A DNA stretch of 64,000 nucleotides from Streptomyces endophytica (GTDB taxonomy: Bacteria > Actinomycetota > Actinomycetes > Streptomycetales > Streptomycetaceae), in NCBI RefSeq assembly GCF_026153355.1, contig NZ_CP110636.1, forward strand, positions 1,674,001 through 1,738,000. Reading direction: 5' to 3'. Positions 18,270-28,218 of the stretch are shown here, piece after piece. The notes under the pieces are model-generated. The model ran no database searches and was not told the DNA's origin. It saw nothing but the letters and a program-made list of their open reading frames with translations. Position 1 is the stretch's first letter; each line of letters opens with the position of its first letter. A program made the translations under genes and the position numbers.

Positions 18270-19599
18270 TCAGGCCACCGCGTGGTGGGAGAGGGCGGCG
18301 TGCGGATCGGTGATCCCGGTGCCCTCGGTCGTGTGATCGGTGTGGACGGTCGCGGCGGTGAGCCGGGGGACGGCGTGGATGAGTGCGTGCTCGGCGGCGA
18401 CGGCGAGCGCGTGGGCCTGCACCACGGTCAGTTGGGCGTCGACGACGATCTCGGCCTCGGCACGCAGCGTGTGACCGATCCAGCGCATGCGGACCTGGCC
18501 CACGTCACGGACCCCGGCCACCGTGCCCAGGGCGGCCTCCGCGGTGTCGAGGAGCTCGGGGTCGACGGAGTCCATCAGCCGCCGGTAGACCTCGCGGGCC
18601 GCGTCGCGGAGGACGACGAGGATGGCGGCAGTGATCAGCAGACCGATGAGGGGGTCGGCGAGGCGCCAGCCGAGAGCTGCGCCTCCGGCACCGAGGAGGA
18701 CGGCGAGGGAGGTGAAACCGTCGGTGCGGGCGTGCAGCCCGTCGGCGACCAGGGCCGCGGAACCGATCTTGCGGCCGGTGCGGATGCGGTAGCGGGCCAC
18801 CCACTCGTTGCCGAGGAACCCGACGACGGCGGCCACGGCCACCGCTCCCAGGTGGGTCACGTCACGGGGATGCAGCAGGCGGTCAACGGCCTCGTAAGCG
18901 GCCAGGAGGGAGGAGGCGGCGATGGTGAGAACGATGGCGATACCGGCGAGGTCCTCGGCGCGCCCGTAGCCGTAGGTGTAGCGGCGGTTCGCCGCACGGC
19001 GGCCGAGCACGAAGGCGATGCCGAGCGGCACTGCGGTCAGGGCGTCCGCGGCGTTGTGGAGGGTGTCACCGAGCAGTGCCACCGAGCCCGACATCGCGAC
19101 GACGACCGCCTGGACCAGCCCGGTCCCCCGAGGATCCCGAGCGAGAGCCACAGCGTGCGCATGCCCTCCCGGGAGGTCTCCATCGCGGCATCGACCTTGT
19201 CCGCGGCCTGGTGGCTGTGCGGGGTGAGCAGATGACCAAGCTGATGCCGCACCCGCCCCCAACGCCCGGCCTGCGACGGCAGCCCGGGGTGGGAGTGGCC
19301 GTGGTCGTGGCCGTCGTGACCGGGGTGGGAGTGGCTGGGGCCGTGGCCGTGGGGGCCGGGGTGGGAGTGGCCGGGAGCTTGCCCGTGGGGCCGTCCCCGA
19401 GGCCGTCACCGGGGTGGGCGGGGCCGTCGCCGAGGACGGCGGGATCGTCGCCGTGGCCGTCGCCGAGAAATACGGGGCCGTCGCCGAGGCCGGCGGGGCC
19501 GTCGCCACGGCCGTCACGGGGGTGCGCCAGGTCCGCGTGGTCGTGGCTGTGCGGTTGGGCTTGGTCAGGGCGGTGCGAGGGGGTGCGGTTGCCTGCCAT
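18270..19599 (-). CDS. cation diffusion facilitator transporter with His-rich N-terminus (two frameshifts)
   Basis: A CDF-family metal/proton antiporter. The core shows SGSVALLGDTLHNAADALTA (the HxxxD metal site), YTYGYGRAEDLAG, a second ADGLHARTDG metal motif, six membrane helices and a C-terminal cytoplasmic domain. The N-terminus from ATG 19599 contains HSHDHADLAH. After a break near 19388, further HGHGPSHSHPGHDGHDHGHS clusters follow. A second break near 19126 joins it to the core. Both breaks are single-base losses in G/C runs. His-rich tails in this family bind Zn, Co or similar ions. A 15-bp perfect palindrome lies 62 bp upstream. Confidence 0.88.
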
Positions 19600-19660
19600 G
19601 GGGCTACCGTGGCACACCGATTCCATTGCGGCTACAACGGTCGTACGCCCTCTGACCAGG

Positions 19661-19675
19661 TGCAACGACGTTGCA
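19661..19675. promoter_or_regulatory. 15-bp palindrome upstream of the CDF gene
   Basis: TGCAACG-A-CGTTGCA is perfectly symmetrical and lies 62 bp from the CDF start. A second partial copy (GTTGCA) follows. The half-site recalls LacI-type operators, but metal-dependent control would be expected from context. Confidence 0.5.
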
Positions 19676-19803
19676 GGTGCCCGTTGCAGGTGGGCGGGGG
19701 TGGGGTGGGAGGGGTGGGGGCGGGGGGCGGCCCCCCAGGGGGACCAGCTACCGAGCCCCTCAGCCCCGCCCCACCCCCGCCGCCCCGCCCCGTTCCTGGC
19801 CAG

Positions 19804-20700
19804 TCAGCACGTCCGCCGCCCCAGCCGACGCCTCCGCCGTCCCAGCCGCCACACCCGAAACCCCAGCCGACACATCCCCCGCAGCCGCCGAAACACCCCC
19901 GCCTCGCCCGTTTCCGGGAGGAGGCCCAGGGCTGCGTCCTTCGCGGCTTCGGATTCGCGGCGGAAGAGGCGGAACCACATGAAGACCACGAAGCCGGCGA
20001 AGACGAACCACTCGCCGGTGTAGCCGAGGTTCTGGAAGGCCTTGAGGTCCAGGCCGCTGCCCTCGGCGGCGGCCGGGGGGACCGCGTGCAGCGGGGCCGG
20101 CGGGTCGGTCTGCGTGATCCAGGCGTCGTAGACGTCGTACGGCACGATGTTGACCAGCGACGCCGCGCTGATCATGCCGAGCTGACCGTGCGGCAGTCCG
20201 CCGCCCGCCTGGACGCCGTCGGTGCCCTGGTTCTCGGAGGCCTGCAGCGCGCCGGTGACCGTCACCTCGCCCTTGGGCGGCGCGGGCACCTTCGCCGCGT
20301 CGGCCTTCGCATCGGCGTCACCGGGCAGCCAGCCACGTACGACCGGGAGCGCCTTGCCGTGGTCCGTGCGCAGGAGGGTGAGGACGTAGAAGCCCTGCCA
20401 CTCGCCGCGCTTGTCCTTCAGCGTGCGGGCCGGGACGAGCAGTTGGTGCTCGGTGTCGTAGTGCCCGCGGGCGCTGGCCTGGCGTCCGGAGGTGACCTTG
20501 TCGACGGGCAGCAGGCTGTCGAGCGGCCGGGCGGCCGCGGTCTTCGCCCGGGCCGAGCGGTCTTCCTGCTGCCGGTGGGTGTCGACGCGGTCCTCGAAGC
20601 GGCTCAGCTGCCAGCTGCCCATGAAGATGCAGAAGGGAATCGCCAGCACGGCGAAGACGTTGATCCCCCACCACCGCGGGGTCAGCAGGAACCGGTACAC
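19804..20700 (-). CDS. SURF1 family membrane protein
   Basis: About 298 residues. N-terminal membrane helix after LLTPRWWGINV with GSWQLSRFEDR, a central extracytoplasmic domain containing RGHYDTEHQLLVPART and a VVRGWLPGD-type motif, and a C-terminal helix in GEWFVFAGFVVFMWFRLFRR. This is the classic two-helix SURF1 layout; SURF1 proteins assist haem-copper cytochrome oxidase assembly. The last 30 residues are Arg-rich here. The neighbouring frame gives a more natural Ala/Gly-rich tail ending near 19760, so a base may be missing near 19895. GTG 20700 is the start. Confidence 0.87.
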   Translation of the reverse strand: MYRFLLTPRWWGINVFAVLAIPFCIFMGSWQLSRFEDRVDTHRQQEDRSARAKTAAARPLDSLLPVDKVTSGRQASARGHYDTEHQLLVPARTLKDKRGEWQGFYVLTLLRTDHGKALPVVRGWLPGDADAKADAAKVPAPPKGEVTVTGALQASENQGTDGVQAGGGLPHGQLGMISAASLVNIVPYDVYDAWITQTDPPAPLHAVPPAAAEGSGLDLKAFQNLGYTGEWFVFAGFVVFMWFRLFRRESEAAKDAALGLLPETGEAGVFRRLRGMCRLGFRVWRLGRRRRRLGRRTC

Positions 20701-20765
20701 CCCGTCAACGGTACGGGGCCCGCGCGGCGGGCCCTCACCGCCCCCTGGCCGAGTCCCGCCGGGCC

Positions 20766-22581
20766 CTACTGGGCCGCCACCGCCTCCGTGCGGTAAACCG
20801 TTCCGGCGCAGGCGTCGGTGATCTTGGCGTCGGTGGCGGCGGGCTCGCCGGCCTCCGGCGTATGGCTGAGAACGATCCCTCCGGGCGTGGCTCCGCCACC
20901 GCCGGTACCGTCGTCGCCGCCCGCCTGGCCGCCGTCGGTGCCCGTCGTGGCCCCCGCGTCCGGGGACTGCCCCGGGTCCTTCGAGGGTCGGGAGTCGGCG
21001 AGGGCCCCGGGTTGGCGCACCCGGTGGGGCCGCCGCCGGCCTGCGGGATCCAGGCGAACTTCACCTCGTACGCCTCGCCGGGCTTGAGCACCAGCTGGTC
21101 GGGGGTGGTGGCCGGATCAGGTAGGCCGGTGGCCTCGTCACCCGAGGTGTGGTCGACGACGTGGATGTGGTCGGGGTTCGTGGACCCCTGCGCGGAAGCC
21201 AGGACGACGGTCCCGCCGCCCTGGACGGAACAGGGTGTGGTGGAGGTGTTGACCACCCGGAACGCACCGTAGACGCGGCCGTCGGCGTCCGCCTGGCCGA
21301 CCTTGCTCGTTCCCTGTCCGAGCTGATCACGCCCGCAGACCGGCGAGGTGACATCCATGGTCTCGTCCGGGGCGGGGGTGCCGGCACCCGCGCCATGACC
21401 GGCGCCGTTCTTCTCCGCGGCCTTGCCCTTGCCGGCGGGTTGGCCCCCGCCCGGCCTGGCGCCGCCCTGGTCGGTCGGGCGCGGCCCGGCCTGCTCGGTG
21501 CCCTCGCCGTGCGTGCCGCCGTCGGCGTCGTGGGCGCGCTGGCTGCTCGCGGCGTTGGCGGGCCGGTCGGGGGAGCCGTCGGCGAGGTTGACGACGTGGA
21601 GCATGGCGGGGATCGACGTACCGCCGAGCAGCAGTGCGGCGGCCGCGCCGACGACGACGTGCCGACGGCGCTGGCGGCGGGCCGGTACGGCGCGGCGCAG
21701 GTGGTCCAGGGCGTCCGGGGACGGTTCGAGGCCGTCGACGCTGGACTGCAGGAGGCGCCTCAGATCGTCCTCGTCGCCGAAGCCGCCACCGAATCCACCG
21801 CCGGTGGGATGGCTACGGCCGTGGTCATCCCCGTCACCGTCGCCCCCGCTGCCCCGGAGGCAGAGCTCGCAGAGGCCGGCCCCGCGGAGGCCGGGCCCCC
21901 GGAGACAGGACCGTCGAACGCTCCGCCGCTATGGGCATCGTTGTCGCGGTCGCCCCCACGGGAGCGGGTCGCACCGGCCTCGCCCCCACGGGACCGCGTC
22001 TCACCCGCCTCGGCCTCGCGGGCCCGGGTCTCGCGATCACGCACTCCCCGGTCGTACTCATGGCTCTCGCGGGTCTCCCGGCTCGCGCAGAGCTCGCGGC
22101 CTTCATGCCCTCCGCGAGGCTCCTGCTCCCGGGTCTCGTGGCTCTCGCGGCTCCCGTGACTCGCGGAGCCGCCCTGACCGCCGCCGTGCGCCCGGCCGCC
22201 GCCGCGCGCCCGGCCACCGTCGTGTGCCTCGCGTACGAGGTACAGCCCCTGCGGCCCATGGGCCGACGCGCCGCGCGTGCGGTACGAGGCGTCGTCCACA
22301 CCGGCACGCCCCGCCGCCCAGCCCGGAACCGCGCGCCCCCCGGGCACGCCACCCAGCCCACCCTCAGAACCGGCCGAGCCAACCGAACCGATCGAACCAA
22401 CCGGCCCCATGGGCCCAACCGAACCAACCGAACCAACCGAACCAACCGAACCAACCGAACCGACCGGCCCCATGGGCCCAACCGACCCGACAGACCCAGC
22501 CGAAGACCCCAACGACCCGGTCACGCCCCCCAAAGAACCCGCGCCAAACGGCCCGTACCGGCCGAACCTGTTGCCACTCAT
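20766..22581 (-). CDS. collagen-like membrane protein paired with sigma factor (at least two frameshifts)
   Basis: Starts with ATG overlapping the sigma-factor stop by 4 bp. The first 60 residues are Gly-x-y repeats (GSVGSVGPMGPVG...), followed by long Gly/Arg/Glu-rich segments. After a break before about 21870, the frame reads EDDLRRLLQSSVDGLEPSPDA, then basic residues and a membrane helix VVVGAAAALLLGGTSIPAML. A soluble extracytoplasmic domain follows (SPVCGRDQLGQGTSKV, FRVVNTSTTPCSV), and after a second break near 21020 a C-terminus DACAGTVYRTEAVAAQ. The topology matches an anti-sigma-like partner, but no known anti-sigma domain is seen. Frameshifts are probably sequence errors. Confidence 0.75.
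22387..22500. repeat. 9-bp minisatellite (AACCAACCG) in the collagen-like gene
   Basis: Period-9 copies at about 22417-22461, flanked on both sides by near-identical segments around GGCCCCATGGGCCCAACCGA. It encodes GSV/GPM/GPV triplets on the minus strand. Confidence 0.75.
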
Positions 22582-23264
22582 GCCGGAGTCTCCATCGCGA
22601 CGCGGAGCGCCGCGATGCCCCGCGACCCGTACGCCTTGACCGAGCCGAGCGATATGCCCAGCGTCTGCGCCACCTGTGCCTCGGTCATGTCGGCGAAATA
22701 GCGCAGCACCAGCACCTCGCGCTGGCGGCGCTGCAGCCCGCGCATCGCCTTGATCAGCTGGTCCCGCTCCAGCAGGTCGTACGCGCCCTCCTCCGCACTG
22801 GCCATGTCGGGCATCGGCTTGGAGAGCAGCTTGAGGCCGAGGATGCGCCGACGCAGCGCGGAGCGCGAGAGGTTGACGACCGTCTGCCGGAGGTAGGCGA
22901 GGGTCTTCTCGGGGTCGCGCACCCGGCCGCGCGCGGAGTGCACGCGGATGAAGGCTTCCTGTACGACGTCCTCGCAGGAGGCGGTGTCGTCGAGGAGCAG
23001 TGCGGCGAGACCGAGCAGGGAGCGGTAGTGCGCGCGGTAGGTCTCGGTGAGGTGGTCGACTGTGGTGCCCACGGCCATCGCGTCGTCAGTGTCCCCACGC
23101 TGAGAAGGAATCTGCGCGGGACGCGTGGTGGGCCAGGGTGCGATCACTGGCATGCCCCCGGCTGCGCGGGGCCGCTGCGGACGCACTGCCGCGCCTGCCG
23201 CGCCCGCTGGGGCGATGGTGAAACCGAGTACCTCTGCCACGCTTGTTGGACACGCTTCCCCCAT
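22578..23264 (-). CDS. SigE-family RNA polymerase sigma factor
   Basis: An ECF-like sigma factor of the SigE subfamily of streptomycetes. Region 2 contains YRAHYRSLLGLAALLLDD, SCEDVVQEAFIRVHS and TLAYLRQTVVNLSRS. Region 4 contains LQRRQREVLVLRYFADMTEAQVAQTLGISLGSVKAYGSRG. The start is taken at ATG 23264 (MGEACPTS), which gives a 50-residue unstructured N-terminus; ATG further downstream is possible. No Shine-Dalgarno is seen before 23264, so a leaderless message is possible. It overlaps the collagen-like membrane gene by ATGA, so the two are co-translated. The regulon is unknown. Confidence 0.9.
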   Translation of the reverse strand: MGEACPTSVAEVLGFTIAPAGAAGAAVRPQRPRAAGGMPVIAPWPTTRPAQIPSQRGDTDDAMAVGTTVDHLTETYRAHYRSLLGLAALLLDDTASCEDVVQEAFIRVHSARGRVRDPEKTLAYLRQTVVNLSRSALRRRILGLKLLSKPMPDMASAEEGAYDLLERDQLIKAMRGLQRRQREVLVLRYFADMTEAQVAQTLGISLGSVKAYGSRGIAALRVAMETPA

Positions 23265-23787
23265 AAGGGTTGTACGCGCAAGGCACCGCTTTTGACGATG
23301 CATCAAATGCCCTCATGCGTACCAGCTCTTCCCGAATGCCCCATTTATCCCGATGAGTTCGCCCCGACACCCGAGGTCTCACACGTGCAGACCCGCAGGC
23401 GTCCCGGACCGCCCCTCCCCCGGGATGGCCACAAAGACGCTCCCCGCCGAACTGCCGGTTGCAGTGTGGCGGGGAGCGAATGGTCGAACAGATCGTCAGC
23501 CCAGATCAAGAGGTACGGACCAGCGATTCGCTCACAGGATCTTCACACGTCCCTCAAAGTATCCCCCAGACGGTCGGCCCGCGACGGCCAATCCCGCCAA
23601 GTCACCCCTCACAGAACCGAGCAACAACCCCCACCGGAACCGGCCCCAACCCAGAGAACCCAAAGAAAACAAAGAAACCAAAGACCTCAGGCACCACACA
23701 GCCAGCCACACAGGCACCGCACGGCCGCCCACCTCGGAGAGGCCCCACACAAGCACCGGACGGGGCCCGCACGAGCCCCAGTGCCAC
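23265..23787. other. intergenic region between asd and the sigma factor gene
   Basis: About 520 bp without a convincing gene. It contains the hairpin at 23438-23478 and an A-rich stretch at 23650-23695. The sigma-factor promoter should lie at its left end on the minus strand. Confidence 0.5.
23438..23478 (-). terminator. hairpin terminator, 11-bp stem
   Basis: CGCTCCCCGCC / GGCGGGGAGCG with a 19-nt loop, about 310 bp past the asd stop. Likely ends the ask-asd transcript. Confidence 0.55.
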
Positions 23788-24942
23788 CTACCCCCGCGCC
23801 CCGCGCTCCGCCCGCGGCCCCCGCATCTCCGCCGCCACCAACTCCCCGATCTGGGCCGTGTTCAGCGCCGCGCCCTTGCGGAGGTTGTCGCCGCACACGA
23901 ACAGTTCCAGCGCCCGCGGATCGTCCAGGGAGCGCCGTACGCGTCCCACCCAGGTGGGGTCCGTGCCGACGACGTCGGACGGGGTGGGGTACTCGTCCTC
24001 CTCGGGGGCGTCGCACAGCACGACGCCGGGTGCCGCCGCCAGGATCTCGTGCGCGCCGCCGACCGTGACCTCGTTCTCGAAACGGGCGTGGACGGTCAGC
24101 GAGTGGGTCGTGAGCACCGGCACCCGCACGCAGGTCGCGGCGACCGGCAGCTCCGGCAGTCCGAGGACCTTGCGGGACTCGTGACGGACGTCGAGCTCCT
24201 CCGAGGACCAGCCGTCCTCCTGGAGGGTGCCGGCCCAGGGCACGACGTTGAGCGCGAGCGGCGCCGGGAACGGCCCCAGGGTGTCGCCGACGGCCCGCCG
24301 TACGTCACCGGGCGTGGCCCCCAGGTCCGTACCGGACACCGCGGACAGCTGGGCCCGCAGCGTCTCGGCGCCGGCCCGCCCGGCCGCGGAGGCGGCGTGG
24401 TACGAGGAGACGATCAGCTCGCTCAGCCCGTACTCGGCGTGCAGCGCACCGAGCGCGACGATCATCGCGAGGGTGGTGCAGCCGGGGCCGGCGAGAATGC
24501 CGCGCGGGCGCACCCGGGCCGTGTGCGCGTTGATCTCCGGGACGACCAGCGGCACGTCCGGGTCCCGCCGGAACGCGCGCGAGGAGTCGATGACCACCGC
24601 GCCCTTGGACACCGCGACCGGCGCCCACTGCGCGGCGACCTCGTCCGGGACGTCGAACATCGCGACGTCGATGCCGTCGAAGGCCTCTTCGCTCAGCGCG
24701 ACGACCTCGACCTCGGCGCCCCGTACGGTCAGTTTGCGGCCTGCCGAGCGCGGAGACGCGATCAGCCGGATCTCGCCCCAGATGTCGGCCCGCTCGGACA
24801 GGATGCCGAGCAGGACCGAGCCGACGGCGCCGGTGGCGCCGACGACGGCGAGATCCGGCTTGCCGGCCGGCTCACGGGCCGTGCGGGCCTCCGCCCCCGC
24901 CGTATCAGCGAGGGACGGACGGCCCGCTTCGGCCGGGATCAT
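23788..24942 (-). CDS. asd: aspartate-semialdehyde dehydrogenase
   Basis: Converts aspartyl phosphate to aspartate semialdehyde with NADPH, the second step to lysine, threonine, methionine and diaminopimelate. The N-terminal Rossmann motif is [15 protein letters not shown], followed by FDVPDEVA and [12 protein letters not shown]. The catalytic Cys is in [10 protein letters not shown], where most relatives read NCTT or NCST. The substrate-binding region [11 protein letters not shown] follows. About 384 residues, with a 30-residue N-terminal extension. Its ATG overlaps the ask stop (ATGA), so the pair is translationally coupled. Confidence 0.93.
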   Translation of the reverse strand: MIPAEAGRPSLADTAGAEARTAREPAGKPDLAVVGATGAVGSVLLGILSERADIWGEIRLIASPRSAGRKLTVRGAEVEVVALSEEAFDGIDVAMFDVPDEVAAQWAPVAVSKGAVVIDSSRAFRRDPDVPLVVPEINAHTARVRPRGILAGPGCTTLAMIVALGALHAEYGLSELIVSSYHAASAAGRAGAETLRAQLSAVSGTDLGATPGDVRRAVGDTLGPFPAPLALNVVPWAGTLQEDGWSSEELDVRHESRKVLGLPELPVAATCVRVPVLTTHSLTVHARFENEVTVGGAHEILAAAPGVVLCDAPEEDEYPTPSDVVGTDPTWVGRVRRSLDDPRALELFVCGDNLRKGAALNTAQIGELVAAEMRGPRAERGARG

Positions 24943-25460
24943 CGACCGGTGCCGCCATAGACCACGGCCTCGTCGCTCTCCGAGTCGAGACCGAAGGCGG
25001 TGTGCACGGCGCGCACGGCCTCGTTGACGTCATCGGCGCGGGTGACGACCGAGATGCGGATCTCGGAGGTCGAGATGAGCTCGATGTTCACATCGGCGTT
25101 CGACAGCGCCTCGAAGAACGTCGCGGTGACGCCCGGGTTGGTCTTCATACCCGCGCCGACCAGCGAGATCTTGGCGATCTGGTCGTCGTAGCGCAGCGAG
25201 TCGAAGCCGACCGCGGCGCGGGTCTTCTCCAGGGCCGCCACGGCCTTGCGGCCCTCGGCCTTGGGAAGGGTGAAGGAGATGTCGGTCAGACCGGTCGACG
25301 CGGCGGACACGTTCTGCACGACCATGTCGATGTTGACCTCGGAGTCAGCGATCGCACGGAAGATGCGCGCGGCCTCGCCCGGCTTGTCCGGGACTCCGAC
25401 GACCGTGACCTTCGCCTCGGAGGTGTCGTGTGCGACGCCCGAGATGATTGCCTGCTCCAT
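24939..25460 (-). CDS. probable aspartokinase beta subunit from an internal start
   Basis: In-frame ATG 25460 ([13 protein letters not shown]) is preceded by AGGGGACC at about 5 nt. It would give a 173-residue protein made only of the ACT region. Corynebacterium and Bacillus aspartokinases are alpha2-beta2 enzymes whose beta subunit of about this size is made from an internal start. Here it is inference from position and the ribosome binding site. Confidence 0.55.
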   Translation of the reverse strand: MEQAIISGVAHDTSEAKVTVVGVPDKPGEAARIFRAIADSEVNIDMVVQNVSAASTGLTDISFTLPKAEGRKAVAALEKTRAAVGFDSLRYDDQIAKISLVGAGMKTNPGVTATFFEALSNADVNIELISTSEIRISVVTRADDVNEAVRAVHTAFGLDSESDEAVVYGGTGR

Positions 25461-26210
25461 CGGCTGGTCCCCTTGCGGTTCGTTGCTGACCCACGTGCCC
25501 TGCAGCCCGGAGAAGGACGACCGGACGTGGATCGGGATGTTGTAACGGCGTGCGTACTCGACGCAGCGGTGCAGCAGCACCTTGGAGCCGGAGCTGGCGA
25601 GCTCCAGCATGTCCTCGAAGGAGATCCAGTCGATCTTCCGGGCCTTCTTGACGACCCGCGGGTCGGCGGTGAAGACACCGTCCACATCGGTGTAGATCTC
25701 ACAGACGTCGGCGTTCAGCGCGGCGGCCAGCGCCACCGCGGTGGTGTCCGAGCCACCGCGCCCCAGCGTCGTGATGTCCTTCTTGTCCTGGGACACGCCC
25801 TGGAAACCGGCGACGATGGCGATGTTGCCCTCGTCGATGGAGGCCTGGATACGGCCCGGGGTGACATCGATGATCCGCGCCTTGTTGTGCACGGAATCGG
25901 TGATGACACCGGCCTGGCTACCGGTGAAGGACTGCGCCTCGTGACCGAGGTTTTTGATCGCCATCGCCAGCAGGGCCATGGAGATCCGCTCTCCGGCGGT
26001 CAGCAGCATGTCGAACTCGCGCCCCGACGGAATCGGGGACACTTCCTGCGCGAGATCGATCAGCTCGTCCGTCGTGTCGCCCATCGCCGAAACCACCACG
26101 ACAACCTGGTTGCCGTTCTTCTTGGCCTCGACGATTCGCTTGGCAACGCGCTTGATGCCCTCGGCATCCGCAACGGATGAGCCGCCGTACTTCTGCACGA
26201 CAAGGCCCAC
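24939..26210 (-). CDS. ask: aspartokinase (alpha subunit)
   Basis: Phosphorylates aspartate, the entry to the aspartate amino-acid family and to diaminopimelate for the wall. The kinase domain opens with [14 protein letters not shown] and contains [41 protein letters not shown] and [13 protein letters not shown]. Two ACT domains form the C-terminal third ([31 protein letters not shown]), the usual site of Lys/Thr feedback. GTG 26210 is chosen because GAGGAG lies 6-7 nt upstream and the protein then begins at the conserved kinase start. About 423 residues, standard for the family. Confidence 0.96.
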   Translation of the reverse strand: MGLVVQKYGGSSVADAEGIKRVAKRIVEAKKNGNQVVVVVSAMGDTTDELIDLAQEVSPIPSGREFDMLLTAGERISMALLAMAIKNLGHEAQSFTGSQAGVITDSVHNKARIIDVTPGRIQASIDEGNIAIVAGFQGVSQDKKDITTLGRGGSDTTAVALAAALNADVCEIYTDVDGVFTADPRVVKKARKIDWISFEDMLELASSGSKVLLHRCVEYARRYNIPIHVRSSFSGLQGTWVSNEPQGDQPMEQAIISGVAHDTSEAKVTVVGVPDKPGEAARIFRAIADSEVNIDMVVQNVSAASTGLTDISFTLPKAEGRKAVAALEKTRAAVGFDSLRYDDQIAKISLVGAGMKTNPGVTATFFEALSNADVNIELISTSEIRISVVTRADDVNEAVRAVHTAFGLDSESDEAVVYGGTGR

Positions 26211-26522
26211 GTGCGCTCCTCGCAACTGTCTCTTCGGGAGTTTCCTCCCGGACCCCCGGACATGGGGGTACTGCGGTCGGCTCAGTCTAACGAGCAAGCG
26301 GAGTCCGCCCTGCCGTTATCACATGGTGAGACGCGTCCGTGAGACGGACCGTCCCTGCCGTACGTCGGGAGACGCCCGGCCCACCGCGTGATCTCCCGCC
26401 GGTCGGTTCCGCGTGGCGCACCGTCGCGCCCGCTCGGCGAGCACATGCCCGCTACGGGCCGGTACACACGGAAAGGTAACCCAGGTCACAGCCGCCGGCC
26501 CGGCGGCCCGGCTCCCGCGGGC
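26211..26522. other. ask upstream region
   Basis: 312 bp upstream of ask on the minus strand. A direct repeat GTGAGACG occurs at 26326-26333 and 26339-26346, and small GC-rich dyads lie near the ask leader. I could not fit a known riboswitch. Confidence 0.4.
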
Positions 26523-27200
26523 TCAGGTGCCCCGCAGCTCCCGGAGCCCCAGCGGCCCGGCGATCTCCGCGGCCATGACCTTCCCGGCCTCCTCCGCGAG
26601 CCGCTCCTCGTCACCGTCGCCGTTGACGCCGCTGTCGGTGTCCAGCCCGTCCAGCTCGTCCAGCGGCTGGTCCAGGCGTACGTGGGCGACCAGCGACTGC
26701 AGCGCCCGCAGGGCGGCCGAGGCGGTCGGGCCCCAGTTGGTCAGGTAGGAGAACTGCCACCACCACAACGCCTCGACGATCCGCCCGGCGCGGTAGTGCG
26801 CCAGCCCGTGCCGCAGGTCGGTGATGATGTCCGCCAGATCGTCCGAGATCCGGCAGGCCACCGGCTCGCTGCGCGGCACGTACGGGTCGAAGACCTCGGA
26901 GTACACGTCCACCGGGTCGAGCAGGGCGGCGAAACGCTCCCGCAGCTCGTCCACATCGGGCTCCGGCCCGGTGTCCGGCTCGTAGCGCTCCTCGGGGACG
27001 ATGTCCTCGTGCGCGCCCAGGCGGCCGCCGGTGAGCAGCAGCTGGGAGACCTCCAGGAGGAGGAAGGGCACCGCGCTGTCCGGCTCGTCCCCCTTGGCGA
27101 CCTCCGTGACCGCGACGATGAAGCTCTCGATCGAGTCGGAGATCGAAACGGCGAAGTCGTCCGGGTTCTGTCGCGCGTTGTGCAGCGTGGCATCAGACAT
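26523..27200 (-). CDS. DUF5063 domain protein
   Basis: About 225 residues, acidic. Typical DUF5063 sequence: [38 protein letters not shown], a run of Tyr/Glu/Asp around VYSEVFDPY, and [14 protein letters not shown]. The function of the family is unknown. Its ATG follows GGAGGAG and overlaps the recR 3' end by 8 bp, so it is expressed with recR; ask starts about 310 bp downstream. A link to repair is only contextual. Confidence 0.9.
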   Translation of the reverse strand: MSDATLHNARQNPDDFAVSISDSIESFIVAVTEVAKGDEPDSAVPFLLLEVSQLLLTGGRLGAHEDIVPEERYEPDTGPEPDVDELRERFAALLDPVDVYSEVFDPYVPRSEPVACRISDDLADIITDLRHGLAHYRAGRIVEALWWWQFSYLTNWGPTASAALRALQSLVAHVRLDQPLDELDGLDTDSGVNGDGDEERLAEEAGKVMAAEIAGPLGLRELRGT

Positions 27201-27792
27201 CGAGAAGTCTCCTCCCTTCGAAGGCCCGCCCGAGCGTGACCTCGTCGGCATACTCCAGATCGCCGCCGACCGGCAGACCGCTCGCCAGTCGCGTCACCCT
27301 CAAACCCATGGGTTTGATCATGCGGGCAAGATACGTGGCCGTGGCCTCGCCCTCCAGATTCGGGTCGGTGGCCAGGATCAGCTCCGTGACGGTGCCGTCC
27401 GCGAGCCTGGCCAGCAGTTCCCGAATCCGCAGGTCGTCGGGGCCGACGCCCTCGATGGGGCTGATCGCGCCACCGAGGACGTGGTAGCGGCCGCGGAACT
27501 CGCGGGTCCGCTCGATCGCCACGACGTCCTTGGGCTCCTCCACGACACAGATGACCGCCGGGTCACGCCGCGGGTCCAGGCAGACCCGGCACTGCTCCTC
27601 CTGCGCCACGTTGCCGCAGACGCTGCAGAACCGGACCTTCGCCTTGACCTCCATCAGCGCGTTCGCGAGCCGGCGGACATCGGTCGGCTCGGCCTGAAGG
27701 ATGTGGAAGGCGATCCGCTGCGCGCTCTTGGGACCGACGCCGGGCAGCCTGCCCAACTCGTCGATCAGGTCCTGGACCACGCCTTCATACAC
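27193..27792 (-). CDS. recR: recombination mediator RecR
   Basis: About 199 residues, full length. HhH region [20 protein letters not shown], four-Cys zinc finger ([16 protein letters not shown]), Toprim domain ([35 protein letters not shown]) and the C-terminal Walker B-like end [14 protein letters not shown]. RecR works with RecO/RecF in loading RecA at gaps. It follows ybaB and dnaX, a widely conserved arrangement. Confidence 0.97.
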   Translation of the reverse strand: MYEGVVQDLIDELGRLPGVGPKSAQRIAFHILQAEPTDVRRLANALMEVKAKVRFCSVCGNVAQEEQCRVCLDPRRDPAVICVVEEPKDVVAIERTREFRGRYHVLGGAISPIEGVGPDDLRIRELLARLADGTVTELILATDPNLEGEATATYLARMIKPMGLRVTRLASGLPVGGDLEYADEVTLGRAFEGRRLLDV

Positions 27793-27840
27793 GGAACGTC
27801 TTCTCTCTCTTCTGCCGTGCTGCGTACGCTAGTTGGCTAC

Positions 27841-27888
27841 TCCTCAGAAAGGGAGACCGGGGATTCCTCAGAAAGTGAGGCCGGGAAT
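27841..27888. repeat. 24-bp tandem duplication covering the ybaB stop
   Basis: Two imperfect 24-bp copies (27841-27864 and 27865-27888). On the minus strand they read GIPGLTF-stop then GIPGLPF-stop, so the last codons and stop of ybaB are duplicated. Confidence 0.75.
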
Positions 27889-28218
27889 GCCGCCGCCACC
27901 CAGACCCTGGGCGAGCGGACCGAGCTTCTGCTGCTGGAGCTGCTGGGCCTTGGCGTTGGCGTCGCGGACCGCCGCCAGCACGAGGTCGGCGATCGTCTCG
28001 GCCGTCTCCTCCGCGGAGTCGGTGTCGACCGCCTTGGGGTCGATGACCAGGCCCTTGAGCTCACCGGAGCCGGTCACCGTCGCCTTGACCAGGCCGCCGC
28101 CCGAGGAACCCTCCACGGGCGTCTCCGCCAGCTCCTGCTGGGCGGCCGCAAGATCCTGCTGCATCTTCTGGGCCTGCTGGAGCAGCTGCTGCATATTGGG
28201 CTGACCACCGGGGATCAC
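27868..28218 (-). CDS. ybaB: YbaB/EbfC nucleoid-associated protein
   Basis: About 116 residues. Coiled N-terminal helix [20 protein letters not shown], the conserved core [22 protein letters not shown], and a C-terminal helix, then a Gly-rich tail. The dimer binds DNA and helps recombination and nucleoid structure. GTG 28218 is chosen because AGGAG lies 7 nt upstream. Lies between dnaX and recR on the same strand. Confidence 0.95.
   Translation of the reverse strand: MIPGGQPNMQQLLQQAQKMQQDLAAAQQELAETPVEGSSGGGLVKATVTGSGELKGLVIDPKAVDTDSAEETAETIADLVLAAVRDANAKAQQLQQQKLGPLAQGLGGGGIPGLTF

Noticed and set aside
23530..23760. Small frames in the asd-sigma spacer as genes
   Set aside because: They have biased composition from A/C-rich DNA, no ribosome binding sites and no recognisable sequence.
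23788..24942. asd as an inactive homologue because it has PGCTT instead of NCTT
   Set aside because: The catalytic Cys and following Thr residues are kept and the gene is coupled to ask, so loss of activity is not supported.
26211..26522. A riboswitch in front of ask
   Set aside because: I could not match a lysine, SAM or T-box core; only short repeats and weak dyads are seen.
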